NCBI GenBank assembly: GCA_964634755.1
Contig: CAZWJH010000006.1
Span: 1-53,567, forward strand
Source: JALXDT01 sp964634755
Lineage (GTDB): Bacteria > Acidobacteriota > Aminicenantia > JAMOAD01
Length of the DNA stretch: 53,567 nucleotides
Direction of reading: 5' to 3'
Notes under the pieces: generated by a model
What the model saw: only the letters and a program-made list of their open reading frames with translations
Database searches by the model: none
What the model was told of the DNA's origin: nothing
Shown here: piece after piece, positions 24,699 through 32,536 of the stretch
Layout: each line of letters opens with the position of its first letter
How positions within the stretch are numbered: the first letter of the stretch is position 1
Made by a program: the position numbers and the translations under genes

Positions 24699-25286
24699 TT
24701 AACAATTGTTTTTTATTATTTTTAAAATTGATTTTTTAAAACTCTTTCCCTTTTTTAATAAATCAGATTTAAAATTTCCCTGTACCCACTCTTTAACCAA
24801 GAGTCTTAAGCTTCCTAAAAAGATGATAGCAAGCTCCTCTGTTTTTATATCGTTTCTAATCTCTCCTGTTTTCTGCCCTTCCTGGATTATTTTCTTTGTC
24901 TTTTCTATATTAAAAAGCATTATTTTCTCGATAATTGTGGCTAATTTTGGGTCATTTTTAAAAAGCTCCTCTGAGAAAATAACTGATGCATAATGTGGAT
25001 TTGAATTAAATTTTTCTATGTGAAAATCAAAAATTTTTTCAAGTTTTTCAAGGGGAGAAAGACCGGGGGATTTTAAATGAGAATAATTTGATTCTATTTC
25101 ATCTTTAAATAAACTTAGAATTGCCTTTAGGATTTCAAATTTGTTTTCAAAGTGTCTGTATATTGCGGGTTCGGTTATGCCTATGCTTTTTGAAAGGTTT
25201 TTTATGGTAAGACTCTGTATGCCTTTTTCCGCAATCAACTTTATTGATTTGTTTAATATTTCATACTGTCTTTTGCTATATTTCAT
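24699..25286 (-). CDS. TetR-family transcriptional repressor
   Basis: A 195-residue protein with an N-terminal TetR helix-turn-helix (IQSLTIKNLSKSIGITEPAIYRHF pattern across residues 19-44) and an all-helical ligand-binding half. AGGAG (25295-25299) precedes ATG 25286. Its promoter is followed at once by a perfect palindrome, so autorepression is likely. A near copy of that site lies before the MMPL gene 80 nt downstream of tetR, so it probably controls the export operon, perhaps in response to a lipid-like cargo. Confidence 0.92.
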   Translation of the reverse strand: MKYSKRQYEILNKSIKLIAEKGIQSLTIKNLSKSIGITEPAIYRHFENKFEILKAILSLFKDEIESNYSHLKSPGLSPLEKLEKIFDFHIEKFNSNPHYASVIFSEELFKNDPKLATIIEKIMLFNIEKTKKIIQEGQKTGEIRNDIKTEELAIIFLGSLRLLVKEWVQGNFKSDLLKKGKSFKKSILKIIKNNC

Positions 25287-25297
25287 TTTCTAACTCC

Positions 25298-25319
25298 TGT
25301 TAGTTAATATTCACTAACA
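25298..25319. promoter_or_regulatory. TetR operator at the tetR promoter
   Basis: Perfect inverted repeat TGTTAGT-N8-ACTAACA lying directly downstream of the tetR -10 box, over the predicted transcript start. A related site lies at 24634-24653. Confidence 0.75.
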
Positions 25320-25320
25320 A

Positions 25321-25349
25321 AGTATAGGGCAAAATTTATTCAATGTCAA
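25321..25349 (-). promoter_or_regulatory. tetR promoter
   Basis: On the minus strand, TTGACA (25349-25344), 17-nt spacer, TATACT (25326-25321). The operator palindrome follows immediately. Confidence 0.75.
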
Positions 25350-25385
25350 GTACCTTTTTAAATTTTTTTTGAAAAAAGTTTTTAT

Positions 25386-25414
25386 TTGGCAAAATAAATG
25401 TTTTGGTTTATTAT
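25386..25414 (+). promoter_or_regulatory. Promoter of the small membrane protein/coaD/glcD unit
   Basis: TTGGCA (25386-25391), 17-nt spacer, TATTAT (25409-25414), then 5 nt to ATG 25420. This fixes the start of the next gene at 25420 rather than the upstream TTG at 25369 and predicts a leaderless mRNA. Confidence 0.6.
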
Positions 25415-25419
25415 ATTTT

Positions 25420-25665
25420 ATGTGGTTTCCTTCTCTCCTTTTTATCCTTGCTTTTAGCGGGTTTATTATAGCAATAATCGGATGGACCTTTTTCCCAAAA
25501 GAAAAAAGACGGTTGATTTTGAGATTGTCATATTTTTTAGCTTTTTTAGGAATTATTTTTTCATACTTTATTATGGAGTATTACTCTGAAAACTTAATTA
25601 CTTCCTTTGCTTTCCTTTTCGTAGGTTTTACTGTTTCGGAAATATATGATAGAATGATTAAGTGA
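25420..25665 (+). CDS. Small two- to three-helix membrane protein
   Basis: An 81-residue protein from ATG 25420 (MWFPSLLFILAFSGF...) with helices at about 4-23, 34-52 and 58-75 separated by a Lys/Arg-rich loop (KEKRR). I do not recognise a family. A longer frame from TTG 25369 would include the promoter and is less likely. Its stop overlaps the coaD start by 4 nt, so the two are translationally coupled; this does not prove a shared function. Confidence 0.6.
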   Translation: MWFPSLLFILAFSGFIIAIIGWTFFPKEKRRLILRLSYFLAFLGIIFSYFIMEYYSENLITSFAFLFVGFTVSEIYDRMIK

Positions 25666-26150
25666 AAATGAAGAGATCAGCTGTTTATCCCGGTTCTTTT
25701 GATCCGATAACATATGGACACATTGACTTAGTTAAAAGAGCACTTAAAATATTTGATGATTTGACAATTGCAGTTCTTGTTAACCCCAAAAAGAAGCCTC
25801 TCTTTTCTCTTGAGGAAAGGATGGAGATAATAAAGGAAGTTTTTAAAGATGAAGAAAGAGTTCATGTTGATGCTTTTGAAGGGCTTTTGATAGATTATTT
25901 GAAAAAAAAGAAAATGAATATTGTTATAAGAGGTTTAAGAGCTGTATCAGATTTTGAACTTGAGTTTCAGATGGCATTGATAAATAGAAAGCTTTCGCCG
26001 GAATTTGAAACATTCTTTATGGTCCCCGGATTGAATTATACATTTTTAAATTCAAGCGTTATAAAAGAAATCTATAGTTTTGGAGGAAGAGCTCCTGATT
26101 TGGTTCCTCCTATCGTGGAAAAATATTTAATCGAGAGATTTAAGAAGTGA
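25662..26150 (+). CDS. coaD: Phosphopantetheine adenylyltransferase
   Basis: About 160 residues, the normal length for this enzyme of coenzyme A synthesis (4'-phosphopantetheine plus ATP to dephospho-CoA). The nucleotidyltransferase signature YPGSFDPITYGHIDLV is at the N terminus, RGLRAVSDFELEFQMALINR lies in the middle, and FLNSSVIKEI near residue 130 corresponds to the ISSTxxR motif. Start is either GTG 25662, overlapping the previous stop, or ATG 25668 (MKRSAVYPG), which fits family alignments better. It overlaps the next gene by 4 nt. Confidence 0.96.
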   Translation: MKMKRSAVYPGSFDPITYGHIDLVKRALKIFDDLTIAVLVNPKKKPLFSLEERMEIIKEVFKDEERVHVDAFEGLLIDYLKKKKMNIVIRGLRAVSDFELEFQMALINRKLSPEFETFFMVPGLNYTFLNSSVIKEIYSFGGRAPDLVPPIVEKYLIERFKK

Positions 26151-27505
26151 AGGATTATATAAAAGAGCTTTATAAGGTTCTTGGTAAGGGAAAGGTAAAA
26201 GAGGCGAGGGAGTATCTTATAACTCATTCTTATGATGGTATGAGACGCAAGTTTTTACCTGATGTTGTTGTATTTCCGGACAGTACAAGAGATGTGGTAA
26301 AAATAGTAAATATTGCTTCAAAATATAAAATTCCAATAACTCCACGGGGAGCTGGTACCGGGATGACAGGAGGAGCTTTACCCGTTAATCAAGGTATTTT
26401 AATTTCTTTTTCAAAGATGAATGGGATTATAAAAGTGAGTGTGGATAATACGATAGCCATTGTTCAGCCGGGAGTTGTTACCTATGACTTGGTAAAAGAG
26501 GTGGAGCGGTATGGATTATTTTACCCCCCTGATCCGGCCTCCTATAAAACATCTACGATTGGAGGAAATGTTGCGGAAAATGCAGGTGGGCCACACTGTT
26601 TCAAATATGGGGTTACAAAAAATTATGTTTTAGGACTTGAAGCAGTTTTGATAAATGGTGAAATTATAAGAACAGGTGGGAAAACCATTAAAAATGTTGT
26701 GGGGTATAATCTTACTGATCTTCTCATAGGTTCAGAGGGGACTCTTGCAATTATAACTGAAATTACATTAAAACTTATTCCAAAACCAAAGTTTAGTGGA
26801 GTTGCCCGGTTGGGGTTTAGGTCACTGGGAGAGGCTGTTAAAGGTGTGAATAAAATAATTACAAATGGCTTTTTCCCTTCTGCGCTTGAATTTATGGACA
26901 GAGTTTCAATAAAAGAGGTTTTTAAATTTTTGGGATTAGAGGTAAGTGAAAGTATTTCAGCATATCTTATATTGGAGTTTGATGGAGATAGGGAAGAAGT
27001 AGAGAATCAGCTGAAAGAAATAAAAGCTCTTTTTTCTGATGATGAATTGGAGGAGATAATTTATGCTACTGATTCTGAGGAAAAGGAGAAAATTTGGGAG
27101 ATAAGAAGAAATATTTCAGGGGCTGTGTCAAAACCTGATTTGATAAAATATAATGAAGACATAGTTGTTCCTCGAAGTAAGCTTCCTGAAATAGTGGATT
27201 TTGTTTATCAGTTGGGGAAAGAATATAATGTAAAAACTGTCCTCTTTGGTCATATAGGGGATGGAAACATACACACAAACTTTTTTTTGAAAAAGGAGCA
27301 GGAGATATTTGTTGACGAACTTTTAGAAAAGCTTTTTAAAAAAGTTGTTGATTTGGGAGGGGTTCTTTCGGGAGAACACGGAATAGGTATAGCTAAAAAG
27401 AGATTTATAAGTTATCAATTATCACCTGAGATAGTGGAAATACACCGTAAAATAAAAAGAATCTTTGATCCTGAGAATTTGTTGAATCCCGGAAAAATAT
27501 TTTAA
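26147..27505 (+). CDS. FAD-linked 2-hydroxyacid dehydrogenase (GlcD/D-lactate dehydrogenase family)
   Basis: A 452-residue VAO-family flavoprotein. The FAD-binding domain (about 35-215) contains PRGAGTGMTGGALP and GGNVAENAGGPHCFKYG. The C-terminal FAD-oxidase domain has FGHIGDGNIH and LSGEHGIGIAKK, with ligands typical of GlcD/Dld proteins that oxidise glycolate, D-lactate or similar acids. The electron acceptor is often an ETF or Fe-S partner, not seen here. Start GTG 26147 overlaps coaD by 4 nt. The stop TAA interlocks with the stop of the convergent gene by 4 nt (27502-27505). Confidence 0.9.
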   Translation: MKDYIKELYKVLGKGKVKEAREYLITHSYDGMRRKFLPDVVVFPDSTRDVVKIVNIASKYKIPITPRGAGTGMTGGALPVNQGILISFSKMNGIIKVSVDNTIAIVQPGVVTYDLVKEVERYGLFYPPDPASYKTSTIGGNVAENAGGPHCFKYGVTKNYVLGLEAVLINGEIIRTGGKTIKNVVGYNLTDLLIGSEGTLAIITEITLKLIPKPKFSGVARLGFRSLGEAVKGVNKIITNGFFPSALEFMDRVSIKEVFKFLGLEVSESISAYLILEFDGDREEVENQLKEIKALFSDDELEEIIYATDSEEKEKIWEIRRNISGAVSKPDLIKYNEDIVVPRSKLPEIVDFVYQLGKEYNVKTVLFGHIGDGNIHTNFFLKKEQEIFVDELLEKLFKKVVDLGGVLSGEHGIGIAKKRFISYQLSPEIVEIHRKIKRIFDPENLLNPGKIF

Positions 27506-29229
27506 TCACTTTTGGGGATGTTTTTCTTTTTGGAAAGTATTTCCACGAATTCTATCTGTTTGGTCCAGAAGCCTTTCGGGTAAACACTTTTAAGCCTATC
27601 CCAGTATATTTTACTATTCTTTAAATCTCCTTTCTGAAAATAGATTTTTCCAAGTTGAAAGAGTGCCCAATCTTTATTTTCCGGAATAAATTTAAGAACC
27701 TGTTTTAGAGTTACAATAGCTTTGGTTGTTTGGTTTGTATTTATGTATGTAATAGCAGCAGGAACAAGAACATCTAATTTATCTTTTTCCCTTGTAATTT
27801 TTCTTTTAGATAATATTTTTAGTGTTGAGTTAGCTTCTTTCCATTTGTTTTTTTTGACTGATATTTTTAGAAGCAAAATCAATGCCTTTGTATAGTAAGC
27901 GGTTTTTGAAAATTCTCTTTTTCCTGAAATTAATACATTGTTTGCATCATCCAACATATCTTTTGTAAAATAATATTCCGCAAGCCCTATTTTTATGTCT
28001 ACGGGAAGCTTTTCAAGAGGGTACAATCTTTGAAATAACCTTATATTTTTTCTGAATTCATTCCAATCAAGTAAAGCATAGGAATTTCTTAATAGTTTAA
28101 TTAATGTTTTTTTCTTTTCCTCTTTTTTTGTAGCAAGTATGTAGAGTCTATTTAAAAGGAGTCTTTCTATTTTGTAAAGATTCATTTTTCTAAATATCTC
28201 CGCCAATTTTTCAATTTCATAGTTTTTTAAGAATGCTGTGCTCTTTTTTGTCCTCAGAAAGTAAAAAAGAATTCTTTTCTTCTCCTTTGCTTCCTTCAAG
28301 AATTTGTCAAAATATTTTCTATATATATTCTCTCCTTCTGGATCAACTAAGGTACCTTTAAGGTATTCAAACAGCTCAAAAAGCCCATCTTCAATCCTCC
28401 CCCTTTTATTATACATCTCAATCAATTTAATAAATGCCAAATGCTTGTCTTTTAAATTAGTGGCTTTTCGGATGATTTCTCTGTAAACTCTCTCCGGTTT
28501 TTTAAGATAATAGGGTATTTTAAGTTGCTCCATCTCAATTTTTGTGAGATGAGCTACACTGTCTGCTATTCTTATTCTTGCTTTATTTGCAATGGGAAAG
28601 TCTGGATACCTGTTGATAACTTCATTAAGAAAAAGAGCTGATAGCCTGTATTTTTTTTGTAAGTAAAAAGTTTCTCCAATTAAATACAATGCTTCTGCTG
28701 TATTTGAATTTTTGGGGTAAACATTCACAAAAAACATAAGAACTTTTAGAGCTGAATTATAATCCGTGACAGAGTAAAAGCTTTTTCCTATGGCAAAAAT
28801 ATCTTCAGGGGCATAATTTAGAAAATCAGGTTTAATTTTGAGATATTTTCTAAAATATTCAGCTGCTATTTCAAAAGTTTCCTTTTGGTAATAGGCTTTT
28901 CCTATGTAAAAGATTATAATAGGATATTTTTTTGAATAACCTTTATCTTCAAGGTCTATTAAATAGAAAAGAGCTTCACTCCAGTTCTTAATACTTAACA
29001 TTTTGTTAATGTAATTAAGTTTAAGTGGTATTACCTCTTTATCAAATGGGAAATTGTTTAAAAGTACTTTTAGGTAATAATTAGCTTTTTTTGTATATAT
29101 TGTTTTGGAATATGCTTTGTACAAGTAAAGTAATGGCTCAGGGCTTTTGACATCGCCTCCCTTTTTCAGATATTCTTCAAGAGATTTTACAGCTTTTTCC
29201 CTATCCTTGTTTAATTTGAACAGAGACAT
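27502..29229 (-). CDS. Secreted TPR-repeat protein (signal peptide out of frame upstream)
   Basis: A chain of TPR-like helical pairs covers nearly all 575 residues (for example AEALYLIGETFYLQKKYRLSA and WALFQLGKIYFQKGDLKNSK). Such proteins usually scaffold periplasmic or cell-envelope complexes. ATG 29229 is the first start codon in this frame, but the frame is open for 62 more codons upstream. Those encode more TPR sequence and a signal peptide core (FFLTIIVLLNFSISAQ), so the true N terminus is earlier. One extra A in the A9 tract at 29415-29423 would join it to ATG 29432 and give about 643 residues. See the next entry. Confidence 0.75.
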   Translation of the reverse strand: MSLFKLNKDREKAVKSLEEYLKKGGDVKSPEPLLYLYKAYSKTIYTKKANYYLKVLLNNFPFDKEVIPLKLNYINKMLSIKNWSEALFYLIDLEDKGYSKKYPIIIFYIGKAYYQKETFEIAAEYFRKYLKIKPDFLNYAPEDIFAIGKSFYSVTDYNSALKVLMFFVNVYPKNSNTAEALYLIGETFYLQKKYRLSALFLNEVINRYPDFPIANKARIRIADSVAHLTKIEMEQLKIPYYLKKPERVYREIIRKATNLKDKHLAFIKLIEMYNKRGRIEDGLFELFEYLKGTLVDPEGENIYRKYFDKFLKEAKEKKRILFYFLRTKKSTAFLKNYEIEKLAEIFRKMNLYKIERLLLNRLYILATKKEEKKKTLIKLLRNSYALLDWNEFRKNIRLFQRLYPLEKLPVDIKIGLAEYYFTKDMLDDANNVLISGKREFSKTAYYTKALILLLKISVKKNKWKEANSTLKILSKRKITREKDKLDVLVPAAITYINTNQTTKAIVTLKQVLKFIPENKDWALFQLGKIYFQKGDLKNSKIYWDRLKSVYPKGFWTKQIEFVEILSKKKNIPKSD

Positions 29230-29432
29230 TCCAAGGTAATATTTTAATTTAACATCATAATATTTTGGATGTGCTTTTAAATAATCTTCAATTAATTTTA
29301 CTGTTTTTTCATATTCTCCGGAGGAATAAAGCTTTTCCGTTTTTTTTAGGATATTATTTTGAGCAGATATAGAAAAATTTAATAATACTATTATTGTTAA
29401 GAAAAAAATGAAAGTTTTTTTTTATGCTTCAT
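29230..29432 (-). other. Frameshifted N terminus and signal peptide of the TPR protein
   Basis: ATG 29432 overlaps the end of the upstream kinase-like gene and reads MKHKKK, then meets a run of nine A. In the annotated frame it continues only five codons to a stop. With one added base it reads through a signal peptide ending SISAQ and into TPR sequence contiguous with the gene at 27502-29229. Causes could be a sequencing or assembly indel, transcriptional slippage on the A tract, phase variation or a real mutation. Confidence 0.7.
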
Positions 29433-30519
29433 ACCTAAAATCAATAAATTCCCTTTTTTTCATTGATTTTATAAATTTTTCAGATTCAAGTTTGTTAATG
29501 TTGTCCATTATCCCCTTTATTCTTTCGAGAGAAATTTCCAATCCTGAGAGATTTTTTTCAATATTTTGAGGATTATTTAGTTTCCTTTTTAGTGACTCTA
29601 AGTTTAAATAAGCTATTGTCAAAGGATTGTTTATTTCATGATTGAGGCTCATTGTTAGTTTTTGTAAAAATTCTCTCTCCTCCCTTTTTCTTAACTCTTC
29701 TCTTGCTTTGATTGCTTCTGTGTATATTTTGTAATTTTCTATGTGAACAGAGAGAAGAAGGGCAACCATTTTTAAAAATTCTGTGTTTATGTTCTTTGGT
29801 AATAGCTTATACTTATTATCAATTGTTATTATTCCTATGAGTTTATCCTTTAAAGTTAATGGGAATTTGATAAAATCCTCTTTGTGAATATTTTTTAATG
29901 TTTCAATCTCTCCTTTTTTAAAGTAAACATAGTTTTTTTCTTTGTTAATTATTTTTAGCCATTCATGGTTTCTTATCTTACTGTATTCTTTTTTTAAAGT
30001 ATTAATTTCATCTCCGACAGTTGCAATAATTTTTTCCCTTTGTTTTTTTATTATTGAGATAAAAACTCTTTCTGATTTTACATAATTTTTAATGTATTCA
30101 AGGATATTGTTGAGAGAGTCATTAAGGTTATAAGATGAAAAAAGACCTCTTGCAATTTCTCCTATTTTTTCCAATTCTTTATTTAAAACTTTATTTTTAT
30201 AAAGAGTAAAGCTTTCTGCGGCATTTTTTATCGTTTCTTCTATTTCTTTATCCGAAAAATCTTCCGCTATTATGTCAATTGCTCCTCTTTTAAGGTGCTT
30301 AATTGTATTTTTGAGATTTTTAGTGGGACTGTAAAGCAGAAAAATCTTCCCTTCGGTTTTTCTTTTTAAATTTTTTAATTCATTATAATTTATAATTATT
30401 AGCTTATTATCAAAATCTGATTCTTTGATAGAGTTTAGCAGAGCAAAACTTAATTTACTGTTTTCAAGCTTTTTTATCTTTTCAAAAAGCTCTTTGTCTT
30501 TGTAAATTACGATTCTCAT
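29422..30519 (-). CDS. Receiver-like/GAF/HisKA protein lacking an ATPase domain
   Basis: Residues 1-100 look like a receiver fold without the usual Asp pocket. Residues 115-270 are a GAF domain. Residues 275-345 are a HisKA dimerisation helix pair with the H-box LNHEINNPLTIAYLNLESL. The protein stops there at 365 residues, where a HATPase domain would normally follow. The downstream DNA encodes a different (TPR) protein, so there is no sign of a split ATPase domain there. It may act as a phosphotransfer protein or be phosphorylated by another kinase. A lone HATPase protein is encoded upstream at 30878-31273. Confidence 0.8.
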   Translation of the reverse strand: MRIVIYKDKELFEKIKKLENSKLSFALLNSIKESDFDNKLIIINYNELKNLKRKTEGKIFLLYSPTKNLKNTIKHLKRGAIDIIAEDFSDKEIEETIKNAAESFTLYKNKVLNKELEKIGEIARGLFSSYNLNDSLNNILEYIKNYVKSERVFISIIKKQREKIIATVGDEINTLKKEYSKIRNHEWLKIINKEKNYVYFKKGEIETLKNIHKEDFIKFPLTLKDKLIGIITIDNKYKLLPKNINTEFLKMVALLLSVHIENYKIYTEAIKAREELRKREEREFLQKLTMSLNHEINNPLTIAYLNLESLKRKLNNPQNIEKNLSGLEISLERIKGIMDNINKLESEKFIKSMKKREFIDFRYEA

Positions 30520-30557
30520 CTCTTTCCTCCGCTAAACTCCCATCAAATTTTATGCCA

Positions 30558-30797
30558 TTATCCCAAAACATCAATGAGATGCTTGTTTTCTAAGGCTACT
30601 TGCTCGATTGTTCCATCAGCATTGTATGATAAAATTTCCCTTTCAATTTCATTGTTTTTGACACCTTTTGTATTTGTAGAAGTAGAATCCTCTTTTGATT
30701 CTTTAACTTTGCTCTCTTTCTCTTTGAGAGCATCTATCCTTGATTTTATTGGCCTTACGCTACTTCTTATTATACTGATTTCTGTATATACAGTCAT
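30558..30797 (-). CDS. Small charged hypothetical protein (79 aa)
   Basis: ATG 30797 follows GAGGT at good spacing. The product is hydrophilic, rich in Lys, Glu and Ser, with a predicted helix (IKSRIDALKEKESKV) and a low-complexity middle. I do not recognise it; a size and charge like FlgM-type regulators is noted but no motif supports it. A sigma28-like sequence (30816-30841) lies just upstream. It sits between the lone ATPase gene and the HisKA protein. An overlapping plus-strand frame of similar size lacks a ribosome-binding site. Confidence 0.5.
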   Translation of the reverse strand: MTVYTEISIIRSSVRPIKSRIDALKEKESKVKESKEDSTSTNTKGVKNNEIEREILSYNADGTIEQVALENKHLIDVLG

Positions 30798-30815
30798 CTT
30801 TCTACCTCACATACT

Positions 30816-30841
30816 ATATCGGAATTTTTTCTTAAAGCTTA
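30816..30841 (-). promoter_or_regulatory. Possible sigma28-type promoter
   Basis: On the minus strand, TAAG then 15 nt then CCGATAT, close to the flagellar sigma consensus (TAAA, about 15 nt, GCCGATAT/A). It lies 19 nt upstream of ATG 30797. The match is imperfect (TAAG for TAAA, TCCGATAT for GCCGATAT), and no flagellar gene is in the window. Confidence 0.3.
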
Positions 30842-30877
30842 ATGTCAAAAAAACATAAAAATGAGGAAAAAATGACA

Positions 30878-31273
30878 CTATTTTATTATTTTTTCTAAAA
30901 TTAATTTAAAACCCCTCTTCCCTTTTTTATATTCAACAGAATCCATTTTTGATTTGATAATAGTCATTCCTCTTCCGCATGTGTCAAGAGATGGTTTTAT
31001 CTCCTCCTTTGAAGGGACAAAGCCTTTCCCTTCATCTTCAATTGTAATTATAAAGCTTTTTTCATCCCACAAAAAGTCAATAAAAATTTGTTTTGTAGGA
31101 TCTTTTTTATTACCGTGAACTATTGCATTTGCAAGCGCCTCTCTTAATGAAATTTCGAGTGCCCACTTTTTATCATTATCCAGGGGGAGTTCATCACATA
31201 TGGAATTTAAAGCTTCTGTTACCGGAGTTATAAGCTCTATTTTGCTCGGAATCTCTATCTTAAATTTATTCAT
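30878..31273 (-). CDS. Stand-alone RsbW/SpoIIAB-type ATPase (anti-sigma/serine kinase family)
   Basis: A 131-residue protein made only of a HATPase_c fold. Motifs: LREALANAIVHGNK (N-box with Glu and Asn), IEDEGKGF (G1) and TCGRGMTIIKSKMD (G2). This arrangement is typical of RsbW/SpoIIAB anti-sigma kinases and related partner-switching proteins. No anti-anti-sigma (STAS) protein or sigma factor is nearby. Two PP2C phosphatases, the usual opponents, lie elsewhere in the window. Its promoter predicts a leaderless mRNA. Confidence 0.88.
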   Translation of the reverse strand: MNKFKIEIPSKIELITPVTEALNSICDELPLDNDKKWALEISLREALANAIVHGNKKDPTKQIFIDFLWDEKSFIITIEDEGKGFVPSKEEIKPSLDTCGRGMTIIKSKMDSVEYKKGKRGFKLILEKIIK

Positions 31274-31278
31274 TTTAA

Positions 31279-31307
31279 AATATAAATTAATTTGGCTTAT
31301 TAGTCAA
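31279..31307 (-). promoter_or_regulatory. Promoter of the RsbW-like ATPase gene
   Basis: On the minus strand, TTGACT (31307-31302), 17-nt spacer, TATATT (31284-31279), then 5 nt to ATG 31273. No Shine-Dalgarno; leaderless mRNA predicted. Confidence 0.7.
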
Positions 31308-31428
31308 TTTGAAATCAATTTCCTTTTATTGGCTGTTTTTCCCCTCATCAATCTTTTAAGAGGATAAGACAATTATGAAGACTGTTTTGGAGTCTTGAAA
31401 TCTTTAAGGCTTCGGGTCTTCTTATTAT

Positions 31429-31457
31429 TTGACATAAAAATAAAGATGCTTTATATT
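31429..31457 (+). promoter_or_regulatory. Promoter of the outer-membrane protein at 31463
   Basis: TTGACA (31429-31434), 17-nt spacer, TATATT (31452-31457), then 5 nt to ATG 31463. No Shine-Dalgarno; leaderless mRNA predicted. Confidence 0.75.
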
Positions 31458-31462
31458 AAAAA

Positions 31463-32533
31463 ATGAAAAAATTATCGATTTTCTTTTTAATCTTGGTGGG
31501 AATAATTGCTTTTTCATTCTCCTTTGACGGACTTTTCGAACCTTCACCTTTTGGAGTGGGAACAGGTTATACTTATACTATATTTCAGTTTTCTCCTACA
31601 ATAGGTCTTTATATTCCAGGGGGGAGTTTTCCTCCATCCGCTGCCTTTTCAAAGGTAAATTATACTGTTGATAATGGGAATTTCAGGGAGTTTCTTTACA
31701 ATAAAAATGCTAATTTAAGTGAAAATAATTTTTTCAAAGGAATGAAGAGTACTTCGCTTGTGGCGGCTTACGGAAATTTCTCAATATTTAAGATATCCCT
31801 TGACAATCTTTTTGTAAGATACAATTCAGATAATGAGTACTATAACTTAAAAGGTTTTAAAGGGGATATTTACGGTCTTACCTATTACAAGAGAAGCGGT
31901 AATTTTCAGTATGGAGTAAGCCTTAAAAGATATGATGGGAGATTTTACTTTGGTAACATTAGCTCTGCTGAATATTTTAGAAATTACGGAGATCTTTACA
32001 ACTTTTTTTTGGAAACAAGGGATGAGCTTAACCCTGTAATGAATAAAGATAAATCCTCTGACAAACTTTCCTTTTATACACTTGAATCATCACTTTCTTT
32101 AGCTGTTTACCGGTCTTTTTACATTTCACTGAAAATTTCACCCCTTAATAAGGTTAAAATAGAAGAGCTTGATAAAACCCTTCCAAGTCGCTATGAAGGG
32201 GGGGCGACTTTTATCCTTTCTCGCTCAACATCATTTAATTTTTCAATATATTTAAAAAGTATTGAGGATTTTTATTCCGGTGATTTAAAACAGCCGATTG
32301 CTTTTTCAATGATCCACTTTTTTTCAAATATTTCATTTATAACATTGGGCTGGAGGAGTAACCTTAAGGCATCGCACCTTTTTTCAGCGGAGTATGAATC
32401 AGTTCTCTCGGGCGGAGTGGGCTATGTTTTTGGAAATACTGTTTACACCTATGTATCAGGAGCTATCTCCTCCTGGAATAAACTTTCGTCTTTTAATATT
32501 ACAATTGCATATATATCTCACACCTTTAAGTAA
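31463..32533 (+). CDS. Predicted outer-membrane beta-barrel protein, family unknown
   Basis: A signal peptide (about 1-20, ending FSFS) leads into 335 residues with alternating aromatic and hydrophobic positions, Gly/Tyr-rich turns and short strands (GDIYGLTYYKRSGNFQYGVS, YSGDLKQPIAFSMIHF). The last strand, FNITIAYISHTFK, is aromatic but ends in Lys, so a terminal Phe signal is lacking. It could be a barrel or a PorV-like protein; I recognise no family. Its stop lies 3 nt from the stop of the convergent gene, with no terminator. Confidence 0.6.
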   Translation: MKKLSIFFLILVGIIAFSFSFDGLFEPSPFGVGTGYTYTIFQFSPTIGLYIPGGSFPPSAAFSKVNYTVDNGNFREFLYNKNANLSENNFFKGMKSTSLVAAYGNFSIFKISLDNLFVRYNSDNEYYNLKGFKGDIYGLTYYKRSGNFQYGVSLKRYDGRFYFGNISSAEYFRNYGDLYNFFLETRDELNPVMNKDKSSDKLSFYTLESSLSLAVYRSFYISLKISPLNKVKIEELDKTLPSRYEGGATFILSRSTSFNFSIYLKSIEDFYSGDLKQPIAFSMIHFFSNISFITLGWRSNLKASHLFSAEYESVLSGGVGYVFGNTVYTYVSGAISSWNKLSSFNITIAYISHTFK

Positions 32534-32536
32534 AAA

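Noticed and set aside
20305..25286. Rex-type operators in the MMPL/tetR intergenic DNA
   Set aside because: TTAACA half-sites occur there, but the best alignment is to the tetR palindrome (GTTAGTTAA...), not to GTTAA-N4-TTAAC.
25369..25419. N-terminal extension of the small membrane protein from TTG 25369
   Set aside because: The extension covers the -35/-10 promoter; ATG 25420 fits a leaderless start.
30574..30858. Plus-strand 94-codon frame opposite the 79-aa gene
   Set aside because: No ribosome-binding site, low-complexity composition, and antisense to a frame with a well-placed GAGGT.
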